From assembly GCA_014385265.1 (NCBI GenBank), contig JACRTJ010000015.1, forward strand, positions 1-64,000: a stretch of 64,000 nucleotides of DNA, in the 5' to 3' direction. Below are positions 32,223-41,123 of this stretch, in pieces. A model generated the notes under the pieces. The model ran no database searches, was not told the origin of the DNA, and worked only from the letters and a program-made list of their open reading frames with translations. Within the stretch, counting starts at the first letter, position 1, and each line of letters starts with the position of its first letter. This stretch comes from Enterocloster hominis (ex Liu et al. 2021). GTDB taxonomy: Bacteria > Bacillota > Clostridia > Lachnospirales > Lachnospiraceae. The position numbers were made by a program, and so were the translations under genes.

Positions 32223-34249
32223 CACTGGTCCTCCCTTCCGGAAAACGCCACGATCCAGACCGGGTTGGCCCCCAGCATCAGATGACTGTTTCCTGCTTTT
32301 TTCGACCGGGCGGCTGTTACCATGACGATCTCCGGATCTGTCACCGGAAGGACCCCGGGAAGGTCCATGACCGCAGCCAGGGATTCCGGGGTAATAAGGT
32401 TCGCCACAAACCGGGCGGTACCATTTTTCCTCAAGACCGTATCCACGATCCGGCCCATGCTGCCTCCGCTGCCGCCGATGAACACATGGGTGGGGGCAGG
32501 AAGCCCCTCAAGAGCCTCCGGGGCAGTCCCGGCCACGATCTCCATGTTGGACAGGGAAAACTGCTGCCGGTTTTTTTCCAGCAGCTCCAGGGCCTCTGGA
32601 TCCCGCTCAATGGAAAAGACCCGGATCCCGGAGGACAGTCTGGCGCATTCCACCGAAACTGAGCCCGTTCCGGCTCCCACGTCGTAAACCACGGCATTTT
32701 CTGTAAGAGCCAGTTTTGAAAGGGACACGGACCGCACTTCCAGCTTTGTCATGGGTGTTTTTCCACGGAGGAAGGCCTCGTCGGGAAGGCCATGGGTCAG
32801 AGGCCGGGGGAGAGTCCTCCCTGCCGCCGGATTTTCTGCCAGCACCACCGTAAGCCCGGAAACCTCCCGTTCCCTCATGGTCTCCGGCGTCCCTTCAGAG
32901 ATCCTCTCATTCGCCAGGGAGAGGTTTTCTCCCACCGTAAGCCGTACCTGGGAAAGGCCCGCGTGGAGAAGTCTTTCGCAGATCTCCTTTAAAGCATTGC
33001 TTCCTCCGCAGAGGATGAACACCCGTTTATGACCCCCCACGGCTCCCTCCAGGTCAGCGTCCCGGCCATGAAGGCTTAAAAAGCAGACATCCTCCCAGCC
33101 CGCTCCGATCCTGGAAAAGAAGTATCCGGCGGAGGAGATCCCCGGGATCACCTCCACCTCAAAGCCGCCGTCCCTATTTAATACCTCCAGAAGCCCTCTG
33201 GCCCCGCTGAAAAAGCCCGTGTCTCCCGACAGGGCCACGGCCGCCGTCTCATACTCCGGATGGTCCTTTAAAAAGCCCAGGATCCTCTCCGGCTGGTATT
33301 CCCTTAAGACTGGCTTCTGGAAGCCCCTGAGACCGTCGGCCATCCGTCCGGCTCCCGCCAGCACCTGGCTTTCCTCAAAGGCCCGTCTGGCCGCCTCTGT
33401 GAAAAGCCCTGGATCTCCCGGTCCCATGCCCACCAGAAATACCTTTCTCCTGTCCATGGACAGGCCAAAAAGCTCCAGCGCCTCCCGGAGGGAGATCCCA
33501 TCCTCCTTTGGCCTTCCAATTACAATGAGTCCGGCTCCGGCCTGTCCGGCAGCCAATGCCTTTTCCTCAAAGCCTCCGGCGGTCCCAGACTCCTTGGTGA
33601 CCATCCAGGCCGCTCCCACGGCATGGAGCATGGCCACGTTCATCTCCACCGAAAAGGGGCCCTGCATGGCCATCAGATGATTCCCGTAAAAGCCCAGATC
33701 TCCGCAGTCAGACACCACCTGGGGCAGGGACAGCACCCGGGCGTAGATCCGTTCCTCCCAGTCCGGAAGCGCTTTATATTTAGAAAGCTCCTTGCTGCCA
33801 GTGGTCACCAGCACATGGCCCTGGGTACCCTTTAAAAACTCCACGGCCTCCTCCACAGAATCCACGAAAACAGGGCTGGATCCCGTTCCGGCACCTCCGG
33901 CCCTCCGGGACTTTGTATAGTCACGCAGGATCCGGAAACAGGGGATCCTGCAGGCGGCGCAGGCATCCTTTATGTTTTCCGACACGATCCGGGCAAAGGG
34001 ATGGGTGGCGTCCAGCACAAGATCACAGGAAAGCCTGGACAGCTCCTCCCGGATCTCCTCCTGGTCCATCCGTCCTTCATGGACAAGGATGTTCTCTGCC
34101 TGCGGCAGACCCTCTCCCCCGTATTCCGTAGCCACAAATACATGGACCTTTACCGGGCCTCCGGCCAGACGCTCTGCCAGGAGCCTCCCCTCCGTGGTCC
34201 CGGCAAACAGGGCGGCGGTCCCGATATCTTTTACAGACAGACAGCTCAT
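32222..34249 (-). CDS. cbiJET: Three-domain fusion: CbiJ reductase, CbiE and CbiT methyltransferases
   Basis: 675 residues. Residues about 8-262 are CbiJ/CobK, cobalt-precorrin-6A reductase (LFAGTTEGRLLAE, DATHPFARIVSEN). Residues 267-475 are CbiE (FLVGMGPGDPGLFTEAARRA, VALSGDTGFFSGA), and 485-672 are CbiT (GKTPMTKLEVRSVSLSKLAL, YDVGAGTGSVSVECA, IGGSGGSMGRIVD). The last two methylate C5 and C15 and decarboxylate the C12 acetate. CbiE-CbiT fusions (CobL) are common; adding CbiJ at the N-terminus is rarer. ATGA overlaps with cbiH upstream. Confidence 0.95.
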   Translation of the reverse strand: MSCLSVKDIGTAALFAGTTEGRLLAERLAGGPVKVHVFVATEYGGEGLPQAENILVHEGRMDQEEIREELSRLSCDLVLDATHPFARIVSENIKDACAACRIPCFRILRDYTKSRRAGGAGTGSSPVFVDSVEEAVEFLKGTQGHVLVTTGSKELSKYKALPDWEERIYARVLSLPQVVSDCGDLGFYGNHLMAMQGPFSVEMNVAMLHAVGAAWMVTKESGTAGGFEEKALAAGQAGAGLIVIGRPKEDGISLREALELFGLSMDRRKVFLVGMGPGDPGLFTEAARRAFEESQVLAGAGRMADGLRGFQKPVLREYQPERILGFLKDHPEYETAAVALSGDTGFFSGARGLLEVLNRDGGFEVEVIPGISSAGYFFSRIGAGWEDVCFLSLHGRDADLEGAVGGHKRVFILCGGSNALKEICERLLHAGLSQVRLTVGENLSLANERISEGTPETMREREVSGLTVVLAENPAAGRTLPRPLTHGLPDEAFLRGKTPMTKLEVRSVSLSKLALTENAVVYDVGAGTGSVSVECARLSSGIRVFSIERDPEALELLEKNRQQFSLSNMEIVAGTAPEALEGLPAPTHVFIGGSGGSMGRIVDTVLRKNGTARFVANLITPESLAAVMDLPGVLPVTDPEIVMVTAARSKKAGNSHLMLGANPVWIVAFSGREDQ

Positions 34250-34974
34250 AGGCGGTATCCTCTGGGAGTCACCATGGCCCCGGAAAGCTCCATGGTCTGG
34301 CTGTTTCCCACAAAGACGGTGGTAAACATATCCGCCTCATAGCCAGAGAGCTCCCCCAGGGTCATCACCTGGCTTTCTTCGCCCTCTCTTCCGATATTTT
34401 TCACCGCCCCGCAGACTGTGTCCGGGCTTTTTTCTTCCATTAAGATCTCACAGGCCCGCCGCAGGTAGCCGGCCCGTTTTTTGCTGGAGGGATTATAAAT
34501 GCAGACACAGAGGTCTCCCATGGCCGCGGCCCGCAGCCGCTTTTCAATGGTCTCCCAGGGAGTCAGAAGGTCGCTGAGGCTGATGACCGCAAAATCATGC
34601 ATCAGCGGAGCCCCCAGGACCGCCGCTCCGGAGGAGGCTGCCGTGACCCCGGGAACGATCTCCACGGAAACCCCCGGGTATTCCCGCCCGATCTCCAGGA
34701 TCAGCCCCGCCATGCCGTATACTCCGGCGTCGCCGCTGCAGATCATGGCCGTGGTCCTGCCCTTTGACGCCTCAGAAAACGCCAGGCGGCACCGCTCGGT
34801 CTCCCGGCGCATGGGCGTGGTCAGGAACTCCTTTTCTGGATAATACTGCTCTGCTAACTCCACATAGACCGTGTAGCCCACGATCACGTCGCATTCCCTT
34901 AGGACCCGGTCCGCCCGGATGGTCATGGAGTCGTGGTCTCCCGGCCCCATGCCCACAACGTACAGCTTTTTCAT
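34246..34974 (-). CDS. cbiH: Cobalt-precorrin-3 C17-methyltransferase
   Basis: 242 residues, tetrapyrrole methylase fold. It methylates C17 and drives ring contraction to cobalt-precorrin-4. The N-terminal loop VVGMGPGDHDSMTIRADRVL and the SAM-binding GDAGVYGMAGL are clear, then VPGVTAASSGAAVLGAPLMHD. FAVISLSDLLTPWETIEKRL is the mark of CbiH/CobJ. Coupled to cbiF by an ATGA overlap. CbiG, often found next to CbiH, is absent. Confidence 0.95.
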   Translation of the reverse strand: MKKLYVVGMGPGDHDSMTIRADRVLRECDVIVGYTVYVELAEQYYPEKEFLTTPMRRETERCRLAFSEASKGRTTAMICSGDAGVYGMAGLILEIGREYPGVSVEIVPGVTAASSGAAVLGAPLMHDFAVISLSDLLTPWETIEKRLRAAAMGDLCVCIYNPSSKKRAGYLRRACEILMEEKSPDTVCGAVKNIGREGEESQVMTLGELSGYEADMFTTVFVGNSQTMELSGAMVTPRGYRL

Positions 34975-35741
34975 GCGTCTGTCCCCTTTCTGAATCCTGT
35001 GGTAAAGTCCGGCGCATAGAGCCTGGAGTCCGCATAGCCGTTTTCCTCCCTGGTCCCCAGCACGTTGCCGATGAGGATCATGGCGGTCTTTCGGATCCCT
35101 TCCCGTTCCGCCGTTTCCTTAAGGGTCGATACCGTACAGCGGACGGCTTTTTCCTCCGGCCATGTGGCCTTATAGACAATGGCCGCCGGAGTGTCCGGCC
35201 TGTACCCGGCCTCCTTAAGCTCCTCCTCCATCTCCTCCAGGAGCCCGGCGCTTAAAAACACCGCCATGGTGGAGTGATGGGCCGCCAGAGACCGGAAGCT
35301 CTCTCTTTCCGGCACAGCCGTCCGCCCGGCCATCCGGGTGATGATCACCGTCTGGGACACCTCCGGAAGGGTCAGCTCCGCTCCCAGGCTGGCGGCAGCT
35401 CCGTTAAAGGAGCTGACTCCGGGGCAGACGTCATAGGCGATCCCCATTTCCTCCAGCCGGTCCATCTGTTCCCGTATGGCCCCGTAAAGCGACGGATCCC
35501 CTGTGTGGAGCCGCACAATGGTCTTTTTCTCTGCCTCTGCCCGCTCCATGACACCAAGGACCTCCGGAAGGGTCATCCGGGCGCTGTCATGGATCTCACA
35601 GCCCTCCTTTGTCCCCTTAAGGAGCTCCGGGTTCACCAGGGAGCCTGCGTAGATCACCACGTCCGCCTCCGAGAGCAGCCTGGCCCCCCGGACTGTGATC
35701 AGATCCGCCGCGCCGCAGCCGGCGCCCACAAAATGTACCAT
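34971..35741 (-). CDS. cbiF: Cobalt-precorrin-4 C11-methyltransferase
   Basis: 256 residues, tetrapyrrole methylase. It methylates C11. Motifs: VHFVGAGCGAADLITVRGARLL, VIYAGSLVNPELL, RLHTGDPSLYGAIREQMD and CPGVSSFNGAAASLGAELTLPEVSQTVIITR-type sequence specific to CbiF/CobM. AAGGAGAAGGAG precedes the ATG. Confidence 0.95.
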   Translation of the reverse strand: MVHFVGAGCGAADLITVRGARLLSEADVVIYAGSLVNPELLKGTKEGCEIHDSARMTLPEVLGVMERAEAEKKTIVRLHTGDPSLYGAIREQMDRLEEMGIAYDVCPGVSSFNGAAASLGAELTLPEVSQTVIITRMAGRTAVPERESFRSLAAHHSTMAVFLSAGLLEEMEEELKEAGYRPDTPAAIVYKATWPEEKAVRCTVSTLKETAEREGIRKTAMILIGNVLGTREENGYADSRLYAPDFTTGFRKGTDA

Positions 35742-35755
35742 AGTCTCCTTCTCCT

Positions 35756-36163
35756 TTATGAAAACAGCACCTGCTCTGCCAGGGCCGCCGCCTCTTTGAT
35801 GCAGTCGTCGCAGCTTTTGATCACCTTGCCGGTCTCGATCCCCTTTAATTCCTTGCAGATTGCCGTTCCGTTGGCCTTTTCAAAGCCGCCCAGGATGGCC
35901 CTGGAAAGCTTATAGGACTCTGCCTTGCTGTCGGGCTTTTCCAGATTTCCCGTGCTCCGCTTCATCCCGGCCAGGATGCAGGCTCCCGCCACCGCCCCGC
36001 AGGTGCCGTCCATACAGCCCATTCCCAGGCCCAGGGCCTCGGTCATCTTAAACATGGTCTCCTCGTCCACGCCCACCAGGTCGCAGTAGGTGCAGGCCAC
36101 CGCCTGGGCGCAGTTGTATCCTTTTTTATGTCTTTCAATGGTCTTTTCCACCCGAGTATCCAT
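35756..36163 (-). CDS. C_GCAxxG_C_C family putative redox protein
   Basis: 135 residues, helical, with conserved cysteines: GYNCAQAVACTYC (16-28), GMGCMDGTCGAVAGACI (about 47-63), then a C-terminal KSCDDCIKEAA pair. This is the C_GCAxxG_C_C family, whose cysteines are thought to bind an iron-sulfur cluster or take part in redox chemistry; no reaction is established. It lies between the MBL-fold enzyme and cbiF in the cobalamin run, with AGAGGAG before its start. Confidence 0.85.
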   Translation of the reverse strand: MDTRVEKTIERHKKGYNCAQAVACTYCDLVGVDEETMFKMTEALGLGMGCMDGTCGAVAGACILAGMKRSTGNLEKPDSKAESYKLSRAILGGFEKANGTAICKELKGIETGKVIKSCDDCIKEAAALAEQVLFS

Positions 36164-36187
36164 TTCTTTCTCTCCTCTGATTTATTT

Positions 36188-37003
36188 TTACACTTCGATC
36201 TCAAACCCTGTATAGATCTGCTCTGCCATGTCTCCCAGCTCTTCCTTCAGGATCTCCATGGCCCTTTCCCCGGTGCAGTGGCCCGTACAGATCCGCCGGA
36301 TCCCGGTCTTTCTGATCCGGTCTGCCAGCTCCCGCACCTCCTGGTCCTCAGACCGGAACAAATGGAAGCCGCCGATGAGGCCGTAGATCTGCTTTCCAGG
36401 GAACGCAGCCTCCGCTTCCCGGATGATCACATCTGCGCCGCCGTGGGAGCAGCTGTTGAAGATCACCAGTCCCTCCTTCGTGTCAAGCACCAGGCTCTGC
36501 TCGTGGGAAAAGTCGTCGGGCCTCCACCGGCCATTCTTCCTCACATACATCCCGGCCTTTTTTCCCACACCGGAAAGTCCCGGCGTCCGGTGGGCAAGGA
36601 GCGTCACTCCTGGGATCACCTCCATGTCTCCGTCGGCATAGACGATCCGGTCCTTATACGTTTCCAGATATCCCCGGCGGATCCCGATGTATTTCTTAAA
36701 CAGGAAATTTTTCCTGCTGTAACAGTTTTCCTCTGCGCTCTTCTGTAAGTAAAATTTTGCCGTGGAATTCCTTTTAAAGAACTCTCCAAGGCCGTCTGAA
36801 TGGTCATAGTGGGCATGGGACAGGACTCCGAACTCCACATCCTCCAGGCGGACCCCCATCTGGTCTGCATTTTCTGCAAAGGCCTCTGTGGTCCCTGTGT
36901 CCAGGAGGATCCTGTGGCCGTTGTATTCGATATAGATGGAAAGCCCCCACTCGGCCTTCCACTGGTTTTTTGTGATATTATCCACCAGAACTTTTGCTTT
37001 CAT
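36188..37003 (-). CDS. Metallo-beta-lactamase-fold hydrolase
   Basis: 271 residues. The zinc-binding motif is HAHYDH in VLSHAHYDHSDG near residue 65, with further ligands likely in CSHGGADV and the C-terminal CTGHCTGERAM. LDTGTTEAFAENADQMGV and HRTPGLSGVGKKAG resemble the group of MBL proteins related to archaeal dihydropterin-type RFA-P synthase-like enzymes. It is inside the cobalamin run, where cbiG is missing. MBL enzymes include lactonases, so a part in opening the C20-derived lactone is conceivable but not shown. Confidence 0.85.
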   Translation of the reverse strand: MKAKVLVDNITKNQWKAEWGLSIYIEYNGHRILLDTGTTEAFAENADQMGVRLEDVEFGVLSHAHYDHSDGLGEFFKRNSTAKFYLQKSAEENCYSRKNFLFKKYIGIRRGYLETYKDRIVYADGDMEVIPGVTLLAHRTPGLSGVGKKAGMYVRKNGRWRPDDFSHEQSLVLDTKEGLVIFNSCSHGGADVIIREAEAAFPGKQIYGLIGGFHLFRSEDQEVRELADRIRKTGIRRICTGHCTGERAMEILKEELGDMAEQIYTGFEIEV

Positions 37004-37025
37004 AGATACGTCCCCTTTCTGCGCT

Positions 37026-37487
37026 CTAGGCCCGGTTCCGCTTTAGGATCTCCTCCATGGCCCGGCAGAACAGCTCCAGCCCCCTCTGGTCCTCTTTTGT
37101 AAACCTTCCCAGCCTTGGGCTGTCCATATCCAGGACGCCGTAAAGCTCACCGTTTCTATGGAGCGGGATCACGATCTCGGAATTGGAGGCGCAGTCACAT
37201 GCAATATGTCCGGGAAACTGGTGGACGTCCTCCACCCGCACCGTCTGGTCCTTTTCTGCCGCCGTTCCGCAGACGCCGCGGCCCGGCAGGATCCTGGTAC
37301 AGGCCGGTTTTCCCTGGAACGGCCCCAGGATCAGGCTCCCGTCCCTCCACAGATAAAATCCGGCCCAGTTGAGCCCCTCCAGGCTGTGGTATAAAAGCGC
37401 AGAGGCGTTGGAGAGATTTGTGATCTCATACTCCACATCCTCTGCCAGGGCCAGGAGCTGGTCCCTTAAAAGCGTATAATCCGTCAT
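37026..37487 (-). CDS. msrC: Free methionine-(R)-sulfoxide reductase (GAF domain)
   Basis: 153 residues from ATG 37487, chosen for AAAGGAGAGG 6 nt upstream; the frame is open 24 codons further back inside cbiD. A single GAF domain. Cys63, Cys73 and Cys97 (PACT, GVCGTA, HIACDCAS) have the 10 and 24 residue spacing of the three catalytic cysteines in E. coli fRMsr. FPGHIACDCASNSEIVIPL is the family core. It repairs oxidised free methionine, useful next to SAM-dependent steps, though no direct link with cobalamin is known. Confidence 0.92.
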   Translation of the reverse strand: MTDYTLLRDQLLALAEDVEYEITNLSNASALLYHSLEGLNWAGFYLWRDGSLILGPFQGKPACTRILPGRGVCGTAAEKDQTVRVEDVHQFPGHIACDCASNSEIVIPLHRNGELYGVLDMDSPRLGRFTKEDQRGLELFCRAMEEILKRNRA

Positions 37488-37500
37488 AGTCCTCTCCTTT

Positions 37501-38733
37501 TTATATTCCATTATCCGGCCCGTCTTCTCCCACCGGCTCCTCTCCGGCAGCCAGCGCAAGGAGATCCCGGGCGTTTTCAGTGGCTCCCAGGAGCGTTCCT
37601 GCGGCGTCGAATACCAGGATGCCCGTTTCCAGGATCTCCGGGACCCGCCGCCTCATATACCAGTCCATGCGCTCCAGAAGCGCTCCCATGGTCTCCTTAA
37701 GGATACCGGCCGCCTTAAGCTCCTCCAGGGCCTGCTCCGTGGTATTGGCCTCCTGGATCCTTTTTAAGGTTCCAGTCCCGGCTCCGGCCCGCAGGGCGCA
37801 GGCCACAAGCGTCTCCATCCGGCCGTCCCCTTCCTTTGAATGGGTGTTCATGATGCCGCAGCCCAGCTTCACCAGCTTTCCCAGGTGACCCGCCAGGAGA
37901 AAACCGGAAAAGCCCAGCTCTCCAGCCATATCCAGGGTCCTGCCCACAAAATTGCTGCACACCACCGCCGGTATTTTTCCGATCCCCTCCCGCTCCAGAT
38001 AGGACCAGAGGAACCTCTCCCCCATGTTTCCGGGCACAGCGGCTGCAAACCGTCTTCCCTCAGACCGCAGCACCTGCATATGGGCCCGGATGGTCTCTAT
38101 GAGGGCTTCCTCGCTCATGGGCTCCACAATGCCGCTGGTGCCCAGGATCGAGATCCCCCCGGTGATCCCCAGGACTGGATTAAAGGTCTTTTCCGCCGTC
38201 TTCTCTCCTCCGGGAACAAAGATCAGGATCTCCACCGGCCGGTCCAGCCCGGCCTCCTCTAAGACCTCTGTAACGGCGGCCTCGATCATCCTCCGGGGAA
38301 CGGAATTGATGGCCGCCGCTCCCACCGGCTGGTCCAGGCCCGCCTTTGTCACCCGGCCTACACCTTCTCCTCCGTCAATGATCACCCGGCGTTCCCGGGC
38401 AGAAGCAGTTCCGGTTCCATGGTCCGCCTCCCGGGCATTCCCTGCGTTTTCCGGCAGGAACCTGGCCTGGGCGAAGATCAGAAGGCCATCGGTCACATCC
38501 GGATCATCCCCGGCGTCCTTTTTTACTGCACAGGAGGCGGCGCCGTTCCCTGCTTTTTTCTCCATCAGCGGAACCCGCACCATCTGGCCCGCCGGGGTCA
38601 TGAGCTCCGCCGTTTCCGGCCATATGCCAGAGACCAGGAAGGAGACGGCTCCCTGGGCTGCCAGGGCCGCGCAGGTGCCGGTGGTATACCCCCGCCTCAG
38701 CATTTTTTTATCCTTATAAACGAGAGCTTCCAT
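37501..38733 (-). CDS. cbiD: Cobalt-precorrin-5B C1-methyltransferase
   Basis: 410 residues from ATG 38733, 9 nt after GAGGA. It methylates C1 of cobalt-precorrin-5B. Motifs: LRRGYTTGTCAALAAQGAV at the start, GGEGVGRVTKAGLDQPVGAAAINSVPR, LGITGGISILGTSGIVEPMSEEAL and GHLGKLVKLGCGIMNTHSKEGDGR. CbiD is a mark of the anaerobic pathway. Its substrate is the product of CbiG, which is not found here. It overlaps the end of cobA-hemD by 20 bp. Confidence 0.95.
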   Translation of the reverse strand: MEALVYKDKKMLRRGYTTGTCAALAAQGAVSFLVSGIWPETAELMTPAGQMVRVPLMEKKAGNGAASCAVKKDAGDDPDVTDGLLIFAQARFLPENAGNAREADHGTGTASARERRVIIDGGEGVGRVTKAGLDQPVGAAAINSVPRRMIEAAVTEVLEEAGLDRPVEILIFVPGGEKTAEKTFNPVLGITGGISILGTSGIVEPMSEEALIETIRAHMQVLRSEGRRFAAAVPGNMGERFLWSYLEREGIGKIPAVVCSNFVGRTLDMAGELGFSGFLLAGHLGKLVKLGCGIMNTHSKEGDGRMETLVACALRAGAGTGTLKRIQEANTTEQALEELKAAGILKETMGALLERMDWYMRRRVPEILETGILVFDAAGTLLGATENARDLLALAAGEEPVGEDGPDNGI

Positions 38734-40240
38734 GATCCCAGTCCTCAAGAATTGCTGATAAAAGGCCGTCGGCCGTATAGTCCCTGGCGATCTTCATGCG
38801 CCGGATCCCAAAGGCGCTTAAGGCCTCCGCCGTAGCCTTCCCGATGCACACCGGGCAGGGACCTGTTTCCAGGAGCCTTTTCTTTTCATCTCCAAGCTCC
38901 CCAAAAAAGCCGCGGACGCCGGAGCCGCTTTCAAAGGTAAGGTAATGGAGCCTGGAAAGCTCCAAAAGCGCTTCCCTGCCCACTGGCTCCGCCTCCACGT
39001 CGTAGGCGGGAACATCCAGGACAGAGATCCCCCCCTGGCACAATGCATCCCTCAGGATAGGGGAGCCCATTCTGGCTCTGGGGATCAGCACAGACTCTCC
39101 GGGACGGATCCGGCTTAAGAGCCCCCGGGCCAGGGCCTCTGTGGTATATTCCTCCGGCATATAGTCCGGGAAAAGGCCCTGCTCCTCCAGGGCCTTTCCG
39201 GTGCCGCTGCCCACCACGGCAAATTTCACATGGCCCAGGGCCCTGAGATCCATCCGGCCCTCCCTCATGGCCTCAAAAAAGATCCGGACGCCGTTGGTGC
39301 TGGTAAAGATGATCCAGGAGACCTGATCCAGCCGGTCCAGGTGCCCGGACAATCCCTCTTTATTTAACGGTACGATCCTGGAGATTCCTGCCCGGACCAC
39401 CGACGCTCCCTGGGATACGAGCTTTTCTGAAAGCTTGTTCCACATGCCGTCCGTCCCGGTGATCCCCACCAGGGCTCCGCTCAGGGGAAGCTCTTTTTTA
39501 CAGGTCATGGAAAAAGCGGCCACCGGGCCCACCACGATGATCCCCGGCGGTTTCAGACCAGCCCTTCGTACAGCCTCTGGAAGAGACGAAAGCGCCGCCC
39601 GGACGCACCGGCTGTCCGGCAGGGTCCCGTTGGTGACCACCGCCGCCGGAGTCCGGGGATCCTTTCCGTATTTTATAAGATTTTCCACGATCTTTTCCAG
39701 GTTAGAGAGACCCATGAGAAAAATGAGGGTCCCCGGAAGGCAGGCGTACTGGTCAAAATCTCCGGTAAGACTGTCCCCGTCTCCGGCTCCCACCGCCGTA
39801 TGGCCTGTGATCACATGGAAGCTCTGGCCTACCCCACGGTGGGTCACCGGGATCCCGGCGTGGGAAAGGGCCGCAATGGCCGACGTCACGCCGGGGACCA
39901 CCTCATAGGGGATCCCATGGGCAGAGAGGCTCTGAATCTCCTCTCCGCCCCGGCCAAAGACAAAGGGATCTCCGCCCTTCAAACGGATCACCCGCTTTCC
40001 CTTTAACGCCCACTCCACCAGGATCCCGTTGATCTCCTCCTGGGTCCTGCTGTGACGGCCGGATTCTTTGCCCACATAAATCTTTTCGCAGCCCGCCGGT
40101 ACCAGCTCCAAAAACTCCCGGGAGGCTAGCCGGTCGTAGACCAGGACCTCCGCTGTTTCCAGAAGCTCTTTTCCCCGGAGGGTCAGAAGTCCCGGATCGC
40201 CTGGTCCGGCTCCCACCAGAAATACCATTCCCTTATTCAT
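38714..40240 (-). CDS. cobA-hemD: Uroporphyrinogen-III C-methyltransferase / uroporphyrinogen-III synthase fusion
   Basis: 508 residues from ATG 40240 with GGAGGG upstream. The N-terminal half (about 1-245) is CobA/SUMT: VFLVGAGPGDPGLLTLRGKELL, RLKGGDPFVFGRGGEE, VPGVTSAIAALSHAGIPVTHRG. It turns uroporphyrinogen III to precorrin-2. The C-terminal half (about 260-505) is HemD, which closes hydroxymethylbilane to uroporphyrinogen III (FTSTNGVRIFFEAM, VGSGTGKALEEQG). The fused order is common in Clostridia and feeds the HemC product straight to precorrin-2. It overlaps hemC by 8 bp. Confidence 0.96.
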   Translation of the reverse strand: MNKGMVFLVGAGPGDPGLLTLRGKELLETAEVLVYDRLASREFLELVPAGCEKIYVGKESGRHSRTQEEINGILVEWALKGKRVIRLKGGDPFVFGRGGEEIQSLSAHGIPYEVVPGVTSAIAALSHAGIPVTHRGVGQSFHVITGHTAVGAGDGDSLTGDFDQYACLPGTLIFLMGLSNLEKIVENLIKYGKDPRTPAAVVTNGTLPDSRCVRAALSSLPEAVRRAGLKPPGIIVVGPVAAFSMTCKKELPLSGALVGITGTDGMWNKLSEKLVSQGASVVRAGISRIVPLNKEGLSGHLDRLDQVSWIIFTSTNGVRIFFEAMREGRMDLRALGHVKFAVVGSGTGKALEEQGLFPDYMPEEYTTEALARGLLSRIRPGESVLIPRARMGSPILRDALCQGGISVLDVPAYDVEAEPVGREALLELSRLHYLTFESGSGVRGFFGELGDEKKRLLETGPCPVCIGKATAEALSAFGIRRMKIARDYTADGLLSAILEDWDHGSSRL

Positions 40241-41123
40241 GATCCAGTCCCTCCGTAACCGCCGCAGCCAGGGCCTCATATTCCTCAAGCGCTCCGGAGA
40301 TCTCCCGGCGCAGGATCCCGCTCTCCGTCCCCTTCATGAGCTTTATGTGGAAGCTGCCATTTTCTGAATAGCTGTATACGCCCACGGCCCCGGTGCATCC
40401 GGCTCCCAGGCGCTTTAATACCAGCCGCTCTGCCGCCAGGGACCGGAAGGCAGCAGGATCGTTGATGGCCGCAAGCACATGGGAAAATTCCGTATGCTCC
40501 CGGCTTTCCACTGCGATGATCCCCTGGCCTCCGGCTGGGATGAATTCTTTCTCCGGCAGCCGTTCAAACGAAAACTCCGGGTCTGAAAGCAGGCCCATAC
40601 GCTTCAATCCCGCCGCTGCCAGAAGGATAGCGTCATACTCTCCCTCCCGGAGCTTATTGAGCCTTGTCTGGATATTTCCCCGTAAAAGGGCGCAGCGGGC
40701 GTTCCTCATCTCCCCGATCTGCACCTGGCGGCGGGGGCTTCCAGTCCCCACCAGAAACGGCCCGTCCGGAAGCGGCCTTCCCTTTACAGTCACCAGCACG
40801 TCTCCGGCGTCCTCCCTGGGAAGCGCTGCCGCGATGACCAATCCCTTAGCCAGCTCCTCCGGCATGTCCTTGGCGCTGTGGACCGCTCCGTCGATGCGTC
40901 CCTCCAGAAGGGCCCTTTCAAATTCTGAGATAAACGCTCCCTTTCCGCCAAATTCCACCAGAGGCCGGTCCAGGATCCGGTCGCCTCTGGTCACAATGGG
41001 GACCAGCTCCGCCGTAAGCTCCGGAAAAGCCCGTTCAATGGCCTCCGCCGCTAATCTGGCCTGGGCCATGGCCAGAGGGCTTTTCCTGGTTCCCAGGCGG
41101 ATCACCTTTTTTTCCTTATTCAA
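40233..41123 (-). CDS. hemC: Hydroxymethylbilane synthase (porphobilinogen deaminase)
   Basis: 296 residues. It joins four porphobilinogens to hydroxymethylbilane. Motifs: RLGTRKSPLAMAQARL, SAKDMPEELAKGLVIAA, GTGSPRRQVQI and the dipyrromethane cofactor Cys in LGAGCTGAVGVYS. The start is TTG at 41123, overlapping the cbiL stop (TTGA), with AAAGGAG 11 nt upstream. HemA, HemL and HemB, needed to make porphobilinogen, lie outside this window. Confidence 0.96.
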   Translation of the reverse strand: MNKEKKVIRLGTRKSPLAMAQARLAAEAIERAFPELTAELVPIVTRGDRILDRPLVEFGGKGAFISEFERALLEGRIDGAVHSAKDMPEELAKGLVIAAALPREDAGDVLVTVKGRPLPDGPFLVGTGSPRRQVQIGEMRNARCALLRGNIQTRLNKLREGEYDAILLAAAGLKRMGLLSDPEFSFERLPEKEFIPAGGQGIIAVESREHTEFSHVLAAINDPAAFRSLAAERLVLKRLGAGCTGAVGVYSYSENGSFHIKLMKGTESGILRREISGALEEYEALAAAVTEGLDHE

